From assembly GCA_046309355.1 (NCBI GenBank), contig JBKCPL010000066.1, positions 1 through 34,019 of the forward strand: 34,019 bases of DNA, read 5' to 3'. Shown here piece after piece: positions 16,741 through 23,834 of the stretch. The DNA is from CAYSBE01 sp046309355 (GTDB taxonomy: Bacteria > Bacteroidota > Bacteroidia > UKL13-3). Position 1 is the first letter of the stretch; each line of letters begins with the position of its first letter. The notes beneath the pieces are model-generated. The model had not been told where the DNA came from and did no database searches. It saw only the letters and a program-made list of their open reading frames with translations. The translations under genes were made by a program, and so were the position numbers.

Positions 16741-18180
16741 ATGATAAAATTTGAATTGATACGTAAACCCATAAGCGATGCTCCTTTGTTTTTAATGGCG
16801 TCTAAAAAAACGAATTGGCAGCAATCCGGTTTATCAAAAAAAGAAGCTGACTATATCGAGAAAAAAAGTAAAGAGAATGAATCGTTCATTATCATCAATC
16901 AGCTGAACCGCCTGGTGTGTATTCAGCTTACCGAGGAAGCCGACAAAAAGAAATCGGCTTATGAACGGGCAGAATACATGCGAAACAGCGGCCATAAACT
17001 GTGTGTAGCTCTGAATGCACACAAATACGACCATATAGTGCTTCATGATTTGCACGATAATGCTGCTGATATACTTGCAGTAGCGGAAGGATGTGCACTT
17101 AGCAACTACCAGTTTTTAAAGTACAAAAGCAAAAAAGAGAAGAACACACTTTCGCACATAAAAATACACTCACGTAAAGCTACCAACCATAGCCTTGACA
17201 TGCTGAACTCAGTTACCGATGCTGTATACAAAGCACGTGACATGGTGAATGAACCGCAGAGCTATCTGAATGCCGTAACCTTTGCTTCTGAAATGAAATC
17301 GATGGGTAAAAAAGCCGGACTTAAAGTAGACGTGCTGAATAAAAAACAAATTGAATCGCTTAAAATGGGTGGATTGCTTGCCGTGAATAAAGGCAGTCAA
17401 ACACCTCCTACATTTACTGTACTGGAATGGAAGCCTAAAAAGCATGCGAACAAAAAACCCTTGGTGCTGGTAGGCAAAGGCGTAGTATATGATACCGGTG
17501 GTTTAAGCCTTAAGCCAACACCCAATTCGATGGATACGATGAAATGCGATATGGCAGGAGGTGCAGCAGTGGCTGCAGCACTGTATGCTATAGCCAAAGC
17601 TGAATTGCCTTATCACGTGATTGGACTTGTGCCAGCTACAGATAACAGGCCCGGTGAAAATGCATATACTCCGGGCGATGTGATTCATATGTATGACGGA
17701 CAAACCGTAGAAGTGCTGAATACCGATGCAGAGGGCCGCATGTTACTTGCCGATGCACTTGCCTATGCCAAAAAATACAAACCTGAACTGGTACTTGATT
17801 TCGCCACGCTTACCGGTGCGGCTGCGGCTGCCATTGGCCCGTATGGAATAGTGTGTATGGGAACAGCCGAAGAAAAACAAAAACAACAACTCAAGTTAGC
17901 CGGCAACAATGTGTACGAAAGGCTAGTTGAATTCCCGTTTTGGGATGAATACAGCAAATTGATAAAAAGCGATTTGGCCGACATGAAAAATATTGGCGGA
18001 CCTATAGCCGGAGCTATTACAGCCGGCAAGTTTCTTGAAAAATTTACCGACTACAACTGGATGCATTTTGATATAGCAGGGCCGGCATACGTGAGTACAT
18101 CCGATAGCTACCGCGGAAAAAATGCTACGGGTGTAGGAGTGCGCTTTTTGTTCGAATTTGTTTCAAACCTTTGCAGATAA
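16741..18180 (+). CDS. pepA: Leucyl aminopeptidase, M17 family
   Basis: This is a cytosolic two-metal aminopeptidase that removes N-terminal residues, working as a hexamer. In the 479-residue protein the catalytic C-terminal domain holds VGKGVVYDTGGLSLKP (metal ligands Lys246 and Asp251, catalytic Lys258), the ligand Asp270 in MKCDMAGG, and the signature NTDAEGRM (Asp329, Glu331, catalytic Arg333). The N-terminal half (to about residue 150) is the variable macro-like domain. I chose the ATG at 16741 (MIKFELIRKP) because the frame's extension to 16633 overlaps rsmA and the promoter. It lies nine bases before pdxA and is probably cotranscribed with it. Confidence 0.95.
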   Translation: MIKFELIRKPISDAPLFLMASKKTNWQQSGLSKKEADYIEKKSKENESFIIINQLNRLVCIQLTEEADKKKSAYERAEYMRNSGHKLCVALNAHKYDHIVLHDLHDNAADILAVAEGCALSNYQFLKYKSKKEKNTLSHIKIHSRKATNHSLDMLNSVTDAVYKARDMVNEPQSYLNAVTFASEMKSMGKKAGLKVDVLNKKQIESLKMGGLLAVNKGSQTPPTFTVLEWKPKKHANKKPLVLVGKGVVYDTGGLSLKPTPNSMDTMKCDMAGGAAVAAALYAIAKAELPYHVIGLVPATDNRPGENAYTPGDVIHMYDGQTVEVLNTDAEGRMLLADALAYAKKYKPELVLDFATLTGAAAAAIGPYGIVCMGTAEEKQKQQLKLAGNNVYERLVEFPFWDEYSKLIKSDLADMKNIGGPIAGAITAGKFLEKFTDYNWMHFDIAGPAYVSTSDSYRGKNATGVGVRFLFEFVSNLCR

Positions 18181-18189
18181 TTTTATACT

Positions 18190-19257
18190 ATGAACAAACT
18201 ACCTATTATTGGAATAACGCTGGGTGATGTAAACGGTATTAGTCCTGAGGTCATCATTAAAACTTTGGCAGATACGCGAGTAAATGAATATTGTGTGCCT
18301 GTTGTTTACGGTTCGCCAAAAATATTATCCTACTGGAAAAAACCTCTCGGATTCGGTGAGTTTAACTTTCATATTGCCAAATCACTCGATCAGATTCATA
18401 CCAAGCGGTCAAACGTATTGGTGTGCTGGGAGGAAGAGGTAGAAATAAAGCCTGGTGAAGTAACCGAAACCGCAGGTAAATATGCCTTTAAATCCCTTGA
18501 AGCTGCCACTCGAGATGTTAAAGATGGTAAAATTCACGCAATCGTTACCGGACCATTAAACAAGCATAACGTAAACAATGAATTGCTTCCATTTAAGGGG
18601 CATACTGAATACCTAGCTCAGCAGGCAGGTTCACAAAATTACATCATGATGCTTCTGAGTTCAGACATAAAAGTAGGACTTGTAACCGGACATATCCCGT
18701 TGGCTGAGGTGGCAACACGAATTAATAAGGATCTCATACTGCGTAAACTTCGCACCCTTACTACTAGCATGAAAAATGATTTTAGCGTCACTAAGCCTAA
18801 AATTGCAGTTTTGGGCTTAAACCCACATGCAGGCGACAATGGATTATTAGGAAAAGAAGACAAAGACGTAATAGCTGCATCTGTTAAAAGTGCTCAGGAG
18901 GAAGGTATATTAGCATACGGCCCCTACCCTGCTGACGGCTTTTTTGGTTCACGTCAATTCAAACAATTTGATGCTGTATTGGCCATGTACCATGATCAGG
19001 GACTAATTCCGTTTAAGTATCTGGCTTTTGATGACGGAGTAAATTTTACAGCAGGTTTGCCCTTTGTACGTACCTCACCCGACCATGGAACAGCGTATGG
19101 AATTGCTGGTAAAAATCAAGCTTCGGAAGCCTCGTTCAGGAATGCATTATATACAGCCATTGATATAGTGCGTACACGAAACGAAAATTTTAACCTTAAT
19201 CAAAATCCTTTGCCATTTACGGCACACCGCAAGGAACGTTTCAGAATTGATTTTTAA
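18190..19257 (+). CDS. pdxA: 4-hydroxythreonine-4-phosphate dehydrogenase PdxA
   Basis: PdxA oxidises 4-phosphohydroxy-L-threonine with NAD; its product is condensed by PdxJ with deoxyxylulose phosphate to pyridoxine 5'-phosphate. The 355 residues include GITLGDVNGISPEVI (8-22), VTGPLNKHNVN and GHTEYLA. The three metal-binding histidines are His168 (VTGHIPL), His213 (LNPHAGDNG) and His268 (MYHDQG), spaced 45 and 55 residues apart as in the E. coli enzyme. The C-terminal GIAGKNQASEASFRNAL is also typical. The stop codon abuts a terminator hairpin that is part of a duplicated tRNA-flanking segment. Confidence 0.97.
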   Translation: MNKLPIIGITLGDVNGISPEVIIKTLADTRVNEYCVPVVYGSPKILSYWKKPLGFGEFNFHIAKSLDQIHTKRSNVLVCWEEEVEIKPGEVTETAGKYAFKSLEAATRDVKDGKIHAIVTGPLNKHNVNNELLPFKGHTEYLAQQAGSQNYIMMLLSSDIKVGLVTGHIPLAEVATRINKDLILRKLRTLTTSMKNDFSVTKPKIAVLGLNPHAGDNGLLGKEDKDVIAASVKSAQEEGILAYGPYPADGFFGSRQFKQFDAVLAMYHDQGLIPFKYLAFDDGVNFTAGLPFVRTSPDHGTAYGIAGKNQASEASFRNALYTAIDIVRTRNENFNLNQNPLPFTAHRKERFRIDF

Positions 19258-19308
19258 CTTAAAAAGCCCCAGCGTATGCTGAGGCTTTTGTACCCGGAGC
19301 CGGGGTCG
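19257..19308. repeat. 52-bp direct repeat, copy 1 (terminator plus tRNA-Leu 3' end)
   Basis: This 52-bp stretch is identical to 19631-19682. It begins at the last base of the pdxA stop codon. It holds the terminator hairpin and then the last 18 bases of a minus-strand tRNA-Leu gene. Homology resumes after an 18-base interruption at 19327-19339, which matches 19686-19698. The repeats start 374 bases apart and flank the GIY-YIG gene. Confidence 0.97.
19261..19290. terminator. Bidirectional terminator after pdxA (repeat copy 1)
   Basis: The stem AAAAGCC-CAGC / GCTG-GGCTTTT with a GTAT loop (one C/A mismatch inside) has a T-run on the plus strand (TTTT) and a longer one on the minus strand (TTTTT). 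It ends pdxA transcripts and also those of the minus-strand GIY-YIG gene. Confidence 0.8.
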
Positions 19309-19339
19309 TCCCGATAGCTATCGGGACGGCACGAGGGTT
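19291..19339 (-). pseudogene. tRNA-Leu 3' remnant with palindrome in place of the T-loop
   Basis: On the minus strand this reads as the end of the variable arm, the T-stem, the acceptor 3' strand and the discriminator base of the neighbouring tRNA-Leu(CAA). The three T-loop bases GTT are replaced by an 18-bp perfect palindrome at 19309-19326. The 5' two thirds of the tRNA are absent, so it cannot make a tRNA. The two 3'-most bases of the homology (19338-19339) also form part of the GIY-YIG stop codon. Confidence 0.85.
19307..19328. repeat. Perfect palindrome, 22 bp
   Basis: The core TCCCGATAGCTATCGGGA (19309-19326) is its own reverse complement. The flanking CG on each side, derived from the tRNA T-arm, extends it to 22 bp. 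As RNA it would form a six- to nine-pair hairpin. It has no T-run and stands inside the tRNA remnant, exactly where the intact copy has the three bases AAC (plus strand). Confidence 0.95.
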
Positions 19340-19622
19340 ACACGTATCTACGAACTAAATCTTCACGCATTGACTCGTATTTGTGTAAATTTTCGATGTA
19401 TCTTCTGTTGCGCATTTTTTTTATGTGTGCCTCAACCTTGCGAGCATGTATACTATCTACACAGGTTAGTACTAAAAAATATTCCCAGTCAGTGCTTCGC
19501 TTGGTAAACGAACCCGCATATACTCCCTGATTATGCTCTAATAGACGCTGAATCAAATTGGAAGTGCTTCCAACGTAGTATTTGTCTATTAACCTAGAAT
19601 AAATTACATATACATAATACAT
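19338..19622 (-). CDS. Small GIY-YIG nuclease family protein (URI type)
   Basis: This is a 94-residue single-domain protein. The two-strand signature is YYVYVIYSRLIDKYYVGST (VYV at residues 4-6, YVG at 16-18). The catalytic Arg26 (QRLLEHNQG) and the metal-binding Glu64 (ARKVEAHIKKM) are present, so it should be an active nuclease fold. Stand-alone URI-type proteins are abundant in Bacteroidota and mostly uncharacterised; some GIY-YIG proteins are homing or DNA-cleaving enzymes. The start ATG lies eight bases inside from one repeat copy, and the TAA stop is formed partly from the tRNA remnant of the other. The gene therefore fills the space between the repeats exactly. Confidence 0.9.
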   Translation of the reverse strand: MYYVYVIYSRLIDKYYVGSTSNLIQRLLEHNQGVYAGSFTKRSTDWEYFLVLTCVDSIHARKVEAHIKKMRNRRYIENLHKYESMREDLVRRYV

Positions 19623-19630
19623 ATCACATT

Positions 19631-19682
19631 ACTTAAAAAGCCCCAGCGTATGCTGAGGCTTTTGTACCCGGAGCCGGGGTCG
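19631..19682. repeat. 52-bp direct repeat, copy 2 (terminator plus tRNA-Leu 3' end)
   Basis: This copy is identical to 19257-19308 and forms the true 3' end of the intact tRNA-Leu with its terminator. Homology continues through the T-loop into the variable arm up to 19698, except for the three bases AAC at 19683-19685. Confidence 0.97.
19635..19663 (-). terminator. Terminator of tRNA-Leu (repeat copy 2)
   Basis: This is the same hairpin as at 19261-19290. It starts directly after the tRNA discriminator base and ends with five T residues on the minus strand. It stands between the tRNA and the GIY-YIG start codon, so it should limit read-through into the nuclease gene. Confidence 0.8.
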
Positions 19683-19749
19683 AACCGGCACGAGGGTTGA
19701 GCTCACTGGTGTTTGAGACCAGCGCGTCTACCAATTCCGCCATCCGGGC
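19665..19749 (-). tRNA. tRNA-Leu (anticodon CAA)
   Basis: This 85-nt class II tRNA reads on the minus strand. The acceptor GCCCGGA pairs with TCCGGGT, with a G-T pair at the end and discriminator A73. The D-arm TGGCGGAATTGGTAGACGC has the leucine-type GG pattern. The anticodon stem CTGGT/ACCAG holds the loop CTCAAAC, giving anticodon CAA for the TTG codon. A long variable arm follows, then the T-arm GCCGG-TTCGACC-CCGGC. CCA is not encoded, as is usual in Bacteroidota. A good promoter lies 80 bases upstream. Confidence 0.97.
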
Positions 19750-19828
19750 ATATTTTCAAATACTGTATATAAGAACAACGCTTTGTGAGATTACCAAGTA
19801 AACAGAACATGCTTCCCAAAGCGGGCTG

Positions 19829-19859
19829 CAAATATAGGAGCAAAGTGCGCTTAAACAAA
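19829..19859 (-). promoter_or_regulatory. Promoter of tRNA-Leu
   Basis: On the minus strand, TTTG (complement of 19856-19859) and TATATTTG (complement of 19829-19836) match both consensus elements perfectly with the ideal gap of about 19 bases. It sits directly after the holA stop codon and about 80 bases upstream of the mature tRNA 5' end. Confidence 0.75.
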
Positions 19860-19868
19860 CATCCTTTG

Positions 19869-20873
19869 TCAATGCAACAACTTTACCAGTAATTCTTTCA
19901 GCAACTGGTCGTCTTTGGCCGATAAATTATTAACTCCTTTGGCTTTTAAATCGTACTCGTGCATGAGTCGGATAGCACGTTCCATTTCATCCAGTTTATA
20001 CCATTTGGCAGCCTGTGTGCAATCCTGTGCCTGATAGTAGTTCAATCCAAATTTTTGCTGTGCATCTGCCGGGGTTTTAATAGTACTATTTTTAATCAAA
20101 TAGGCCTTGCTGAAGAAGGTAGTAAGCATATTGCAGGCCGCTATAATAGAGAACTCCTTGGATTTGCCTAAGTGATGGGCGATATGAAATGCACGGGATG
20201 CGTTTTTAGTTGCTACTGCATTAATCAGTTCAAATATGTTGAACTCACGACTAATGCCAATTTTTAACTCGACATCTGTATCGGTAATTTCTTTGCTATC
20301 GGTTTTATTAATTATCAATTTATCCAGTTCGTTAACCAACTTGGATAAATCATTGCCAACAGCCTCAGCTACTAAGTCTGCAGCACGGGCACTTATACTG
20401 TATCCTTTTTGTTTCAGATACGAAACTATCCAGGTACTTACCTGATTTTGATATATTTTTTTTGATTCAAAAATGACGTGCTTCCCCAGTGCTTTGTAAA
20501 AGCGTGTTCTCTTGTCGAGCTTTGATGATTTGTTACAAATAATCAGTATGGTGCTGGGAACCGGTTTATCAAAATACGCTTCAAAATCATCCAAGCCTTT
20601 TAGTGTTTGCGCTTCTTTTATCAGTATTACCTGATAGGGTGCCATTACCGGAAACCTGCGTGCATGGCTAACAACCGTGGGCACATCTACATCCTTTCCA
20701 TAAAGTACCATTTGATTAAACCCGCGTGCAGATTCATCCAAAATACTGTTCTCCATAAAGTCAGACAGGGCATCAATGTAGTAGTCTTCCTCGCCATACA
20801 GATAATAAACTGGCGCTATTTTACCTGCTTTTATCCCCGACAGGATGGACTCATATGTATGGTTAGATGCCAA
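19869..20873 (-). CDS. holA: DNA polymerase III subunit delta (HolA)
   Basis: HolA is the clamp-loader subunit that opens the beta sliding clamp. The 334 residues begin with IKAGKIAPVYYLYGEEDYYID, the degenerate AAA+ start typical of delta. PYQVILIKEAQTLK, TILIICNKSSKLDKRTRFYKAL and the AVGNDLSKLVNELDKL helix (about residues 165-180) follow. A C-terminal collar domain with LLTTFFSKAYLIKN and the closing LSAKDDQLLKELLVKL completes it. It has no real Walker A, as expected. It is divergent from, and overlaps by seven bases, the possible longest frame of the next gene. Confidence 0.94.
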   Translation of the reverse strand: MASNHTYESILSGIKAGKIAPVYYLYGEEDYYIDALSDFMENSILDESARGFNQMVLYGKDVDVPTVVSHARRFPVMAPYQVILIKEAQTLKGLDDFEAYFDKPVPSTILIICNKSSKLDKRTRFYKALGKHVIFESKKIYQNQVSTWIVSYLKQKGYSISARAADLVAEAVGNDLSKLVNELDKLIINKTDSKEITDTDVELKIGISREFNIFELINAVATKNASRAFHIAHHLGKSKEFSIIAACNMLTTFFSKAYLIKNSTIKTPADAQQKFGLNYYQAQDCTQAAKWYKLDEMERAIRLMHEYDLKAKGVNNLSAKDDQLLKELLVKLLH

Positions 20874-21340
20874 TGTGTAAAAATACCTTTATTTGCGTGG
20901 TGCAATTAAATTTTCCAACGTACAACTTTAACATAAAAAGGCAAGAAAATGTCAATTATATTTTCGACATTATTCGAAAAAAATGGGTATTGCTAACAGC
21001 CGAGGAATGGGTCAGGCAGCATGCCCTGCACTATTTGCTGTATACCAAAAACTACCCCGCTTCGCTGGTCGCAGTTGAACGCGAATTTTCGGTCAACGGA
21101 TTGAAAAAACGATTTGACATACTGATATTTAACCGAAATCATAAACCTCAGCTGATTGTTGAGTGCAAACGTTCGGATGTTCCGCTGGACGAGGGTGTGA
21201 TGAAACAAATCTCCGTATACAACTCAACATTTCAAGCAACGTGTCTTTGGATTACCAATGGCATACAGCACATGTTTGTACAATATGCGCACGACTTCAG
21301 CAGTTACAATTCATTAACTGAACTTCCCGACCCGCTCTAG
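20867..21340 (+). CDS. Stand-alone type I restriction enzyme R N-terminal-like nuclease-fold protein
   Basis: The protein matches the HSDR_N-type PD-(D/E)XK fold found alone in many Bacteroidota genomes. It has FDIIRKKWVLLTAEEWVRQH (about 33-52), VAVEREF (Glu71), KRFDILIF (Asp84) and LIVECKR (Glu99, Lys101), the nuclease core. There is no helicase or methylase partner nearby, so it is not a working type I restriction system. The start is uncertain: homologues seem to begin close to QLNFPTYNF, so the GTG codons at 20897/20900 or the ATG at 20873 may be used instead of 20867, which overlaps holA. Its role is unknown. Confidence 0.8.
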   Translation: MPMCKNTFICVVQLNFPTYNFNIKRQENVNYIFDIIRKKWVLLTAEEWVRQHALHYLLYTKNYPASLVAVEREFSVNGLKKRFDILIFNRNHKPQLIVECKRSDVPLDEGVMKQISVYNSTFQATCLWITNGIQHMFVQYAHDFSSYNSLTELPDPL

Positions 21341-21355
21341 CTCACGGGTGCCTAA

Positions 21356-21685
21356 TCAGGCTATTTTTAATCCGTTTTCTACTTTACGTTCCGGTTGCAA
21401 CAGCACCACGTCTGTGCCATTTCCAACAACCCCCAACACCAGACACTCGCTTATGAAGTGCGCTATTTGCTTGGGAGGGAAATTAACCACTGCAACAATT
21501 TGCTTGCCTATTAGCTGATGCGGCTGATAATTTCCCGTTAACTGTGCAGATGATTTTTTCACTCCCTCCGAACCGAAGTCGATGAGTAGTTTGTAGGCAG
21601 GTTTACGGGCATATTCAAGTTCAGAAGCTTCCAGTATTGTACCTATCCGAATATCCAGCCTTTCAAAATCATCGCGGGTTATCAT
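21356..21685 (-). CDS. csaA: CsaA-like tRNA-binding-domain protein
   Basis: This small protein (109 residues) consists of one OB-fold tRNA-binding domain like that of the C terminus of methionyl-tRNA synthetase. LDIRIGTILEASELEYARKP, LLIDFGSEGVKKSSAQL and the hallmark VVNFPPKQIAHFISECLVLG are all present. CsaA of Bacillus is reported as an export-related chaperone; a tRNA- or RNA-binding role is equally plausible. It follows prfB by four bases and is likely its operon partner. Confidence 0.9.
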   Translation of the reverse strand: MITRDDFERLDIRIGTILEASELEYARKPAYKLLIDFGSEGVKKSSAQLTGNYQPHQLIGKQIVAVVNFPPKQIAHFISECLVLGVVGNGTDVVLLQPERKVENGLKIA

Positions 21686-21689
21686 GGTA

Positions 21690-22776
21690 TTAATTTTTAG
21701 CGTATTCCATCAAATACGATTTTATAAAATCATCCAGTTCACCATCCATTACGGCTTGCACATCGGATGTTTCCGTATCTGTTCGAAGATCCTTTACAAG
21801 TTTATACGGATGAAACACATAATTCCTGATTTGTGAACCCCACTCTATTTTCTTTTTGCCCGCTTCAATGCTTGCCTTAGCCTCATTTCGTTTTCGCAAT
21901 TCCAACTCATATAACTGCGACTTAAGCATTTGCAACGCCCGTTCCTTATTGGCACTTTGCGAGCGCTCAACCTGGCATACAATAACAATACCTGTGGGTT
22001 TGTGCGTCAGTTGTACTTTCGTTTCTACCTTGTTTACATTTTGTCCTCCAGCACCTCCAGAACGCGAAGTTTGAAATTCAATGTCCGCATCTTTAATATC
22101 AATGTGTATCGAATCATCAACCAGCGGATAGCAGTAAACCGAAGCAAAAGAGGTATGTCTGCGTGCATTGGAATCGAATGGAGAAATACGTACCAACCTG
22201 TGTACACCATTTTCACCTTTTAAATACCCGTACGCAAATGGTCCTTCTATTTCAATAGAGCAGGATTTGATGCCCGCCACATCTCCCGGTTGTTCGTCCA
22301 TTAACTTGGCTTTAAAATCATGTTTTTCAGCATACATGAGGTACATACGCATCAGCATTTGTGCCCAATCCTGACTCTCGGTGCCACCTGCACCGGAGTT
22401 AATATTGATTACACAATTCATCTGATCTTCCTCACCGCTGAGCATATTTTTAAGTTCCAGCTCCTCCAGCATTTTAACTACGTGCCGATACTGCTGCTCC
22501 AGTTCTTCTTCTACCTGTTCGCCTGCCTCGCTAAAGTCCCATAAAACGGATAAATCATCGTACGACTGCTGTACTTGTGCAAAACTGTCAGTCCATACTT
22601 TTTTAAGTCTGATGCTTTTAAGAATTTCTTCTGCTTTTTTGGGATTATCCCAAAAGTCGGGAGCCTGTGTGCGTGTTTCTTCGTCCTGAATACGTAGAAG
22701 CTTTACATCCACGTCAAAGGTACCTCCTCAGGTCTGTAACCCTTATAGCCAATGCTTTGTATTGTTCGCTTGTCAT
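21690..22776 (-). CDS. prfB: Peptide chain release factor 2, with programmed +1 frameshift
   Basis: RF2 ends translation at TGA and TAA. The SPF anticodon-like tripeptide (VRISPFDSNARRH) and the hydrolysis motif SGGAGGQNVNKVETK are intact. The gene is in two frames. The ATG at 22776 opens a 20-codon frame (MTSEQYKALAIRVTDLRRYL) ending at TGA 22714-22716. After slippage on CTT-TGA-C the ribosome continues with Asp and then the long frame, giving about 361 residues, the normal RF2 length. A reading that begins at the GTG at 22712 would miss the conserved N terminus. RF2 thereby controls its own level: low RF2 favours frameshifting. It follows the coiled-coil protein gene by four bases. Confidence 0.95.
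22713..22728 (-). promoter_or_regulatory. RF2 programmed +1 frameshift site
   Basis: On the minus strand this reads AGG AGG TAC CTT TGA C. The Shine-Dalgarno-like AGGAGG lies three bases before the CTT slip codon, and a TGA followed by C, a poor termination context, comes next. This matches the classical E. coli prfB arrangement (SD-like element, TAT CTT TGA C) closely. Confidence 0.93.
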
Positions 22777-22780
22777 ATGT

Positions 22781-23707
22781 TTATTTTAATTCAAACTCAC
22801 CCGTACCTATACGAAGGCCTTCGCAAAACAGTTCAATTTTGTAATTGCCTTTTACAAACTCAGAGCCTTTGTCCCAGTAAACAATCACCTGCTGTGCCTG
22901 TTGGTTAAATTCGAACGATTTTTTAGTAGAATACAACGATTGCTGTCCTTCAAATACAAAAGTACCAGAACCTGCCTGTTCGTTGTACAGTGTAGAGCCA
23001 TCAGGACCTACAACTTTAACATAAAGGTCCTTCATGCCCATTTCGGCAACATAATTTTCAGCTAATTCAGCTGTAATTTTTAACCGTTCGAGCTGGCTTA
23101 CACGAATGGTTTCTTTTTCTTTCCCCCCCGATCGGGCTCTAACTCCTGTAACAGTTACTGCTTTTGCATTTAGCTTTGCCCCCACAGCTACCTTGTTGTT
23201 CAGGCGAATATTTTCCATATTCAAATCTTCAAAGCGTCTTTTTTCTTTATCAATAACACCTTTCAGTGTCGAATTTTCTTTAGTAAGAACCTGAAGTTGA
23301 CTTGACAAGGAATCAATCTGATTCAGGTATTTACGTTTGTAATAACGCAGCTGATCTAACTCTACCAAAACGGAGTCAAGTTTACCTCGGCTTAATCTGT
23401 TTTGGGCCAATAATGAATATATGCGTTGAGCAAATTGCTGCAGCGAGTCGCTTTTCTGCTTTAAAAACGAATCCAACTCTTCGTTTTTACCCTTGTATAC
23501 CAGAAGCTCCTGTTCGGTTTCGGTTAATATACCCTGCAACTCAGCTTTAGCCGAATCTGTGGCAAATAGTTCTTCAGCTGTTTGTACCAGCTTTTTGTCT
23601 GTAGTAAAGTAATTGTATATGAAAACCCCGTTACTGGCCAGTAACAAAATGATTAGTAATATGTAATATACTTTACCGGAAGTTGATTTTTTTTGTTCGT
23701 TTTCCAT
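22781..23707 (-). CDS. Coiled-coil membrane-anchored protein, conserved hypothetical
   Basis: This protein of about 308 residues has an N-terminal membrane helix (about 13-31, YYILLIILLLASNGVFIY) and a short charged cytoplasmic start. A long coiled coil (about 40-175, rich in Leu heptads, Glu and Lys) and a C-terminal globular beta-domain (about 185-308, with LKITAELAENYVAEMG and FEGQQSLYSTKKSFEF) follow. I do not recognise a named family, although the arrangement recurs in Bacteroidota. I chose the ATG at 23707 because the upstream ATG (23719) lies inside the -7 promoter box. It is the first gene of the operon with prfB and csaA. An envelope or periplasmic scaffold role is a guess. Confidence 0.8.
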   Translation of the reverse strand: MENEQKKSTSGKVYYILLIILLLASNGVFIYNYFTTDKKLVQTAEELFATDSAKAELQGILTETEQELLVYKGKNEELDSFLKQKSDSLQQFAQRIYSLLAQNRLSRGKLDSVLVELDQLRYYKRKYLNQIDSLSSQLQVLTKENSTLKGVIDKEKRRFEDLNMENIRLNNKVAVGAKLNAKAVTVTGVRARSGGKEKETIRVSQLERLKITAELAENYVAEMGMKDLYVKVVGPDGSTLYNEQAGSGTFVFEGQQSLYSTKKSFEFNQQAQQVIVYWDKGSEFVKGNYKIELFCEGLRIGTGEFELK

Positions 23708-23716
23708 AAACGCCTG

Positions 23717-23746
23717 CAAAAATAGATTTTCGGGCTGTATCGCAAA
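23717..23746 (-). promoter_or_regulatory. Promoter of the coiled-coil protein-prfB-csaA operon
   Basis: On the minus strand TTTG (complement of 23743-23746), an 18-base gap and TATTTTTG (complement of 23717-23724) match the consensus fully. Transcription should begin about 4-8 bases before the ATG at 23707, giving an almost leaderless mRNA. This excludes the start at 23719. Confidence 0.7.
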
Positions 23747-23764
23747 CAGGTATTTATTCGCATC

Positions 23765-23793
23765 TGTGTACTAGTATTTTTTATATACTTTTG
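23765..23793 (+). promoter_or_regulatory. Promoter of rfbC
   Basis: TGTG (23765-23768) and a perfect TACTTTTG box (23786-23793) are separated by 17 bases, 41 bases upstream of the rfbC ATG. The -7 box is strong and the -33 element differs from TTTG by one base. Confidence 0.6.
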
Positions 23794-23834
23794 CCCGAAA
23801 CAGGCAAATCCACTACTAAGATTTATAGCATACC

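Larger units (their letters stand above)
19257..19630 (-). mobile_element. Putative GIY-YIG mini-element integrated at the 3' end of tRNA-Leu
   Basis: The unit comprises a GIY-YIG nuclease gene, a remnant of the tRNA-Leu 3' part and one copy of the tRNA/pdxA terminator. The other copy, with the intact tRNA, lies immediately to its right. This layout, with an intact tRNA gene, cargo, then a partial tRNA copy, is what integration with target 3'-end regeneration produces in tRNA-targeting islands. Here no integrase is present and the whole unit is only 374 bp. Mobility is inference: a local tandem duplication later invaded by the nuclease gene would look the same. Confidence 0.5.

Noticed and set aside
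19309..19326. Palindrome as a transcription terminator or as a restriction-type operator
   Set aside because: It has no T-run and stands next to a real terminator. It has no loop as DNA, and no regulator is known to bind it.
20867..21340. A type I restriction-modification system
   Set aside because: Only an HsdR N-terminal-like domain is present. No helicase part, HsdM or HsdS lies nearby.
22690..22712. prfB as a truncated or frameshifted pseudogene, or starting at the GTG at 22712
   Set aside because: The TGA is part of a textbook programmed frameshift site with the SD-like element and slip codon, and both RF2 motifs are intact.
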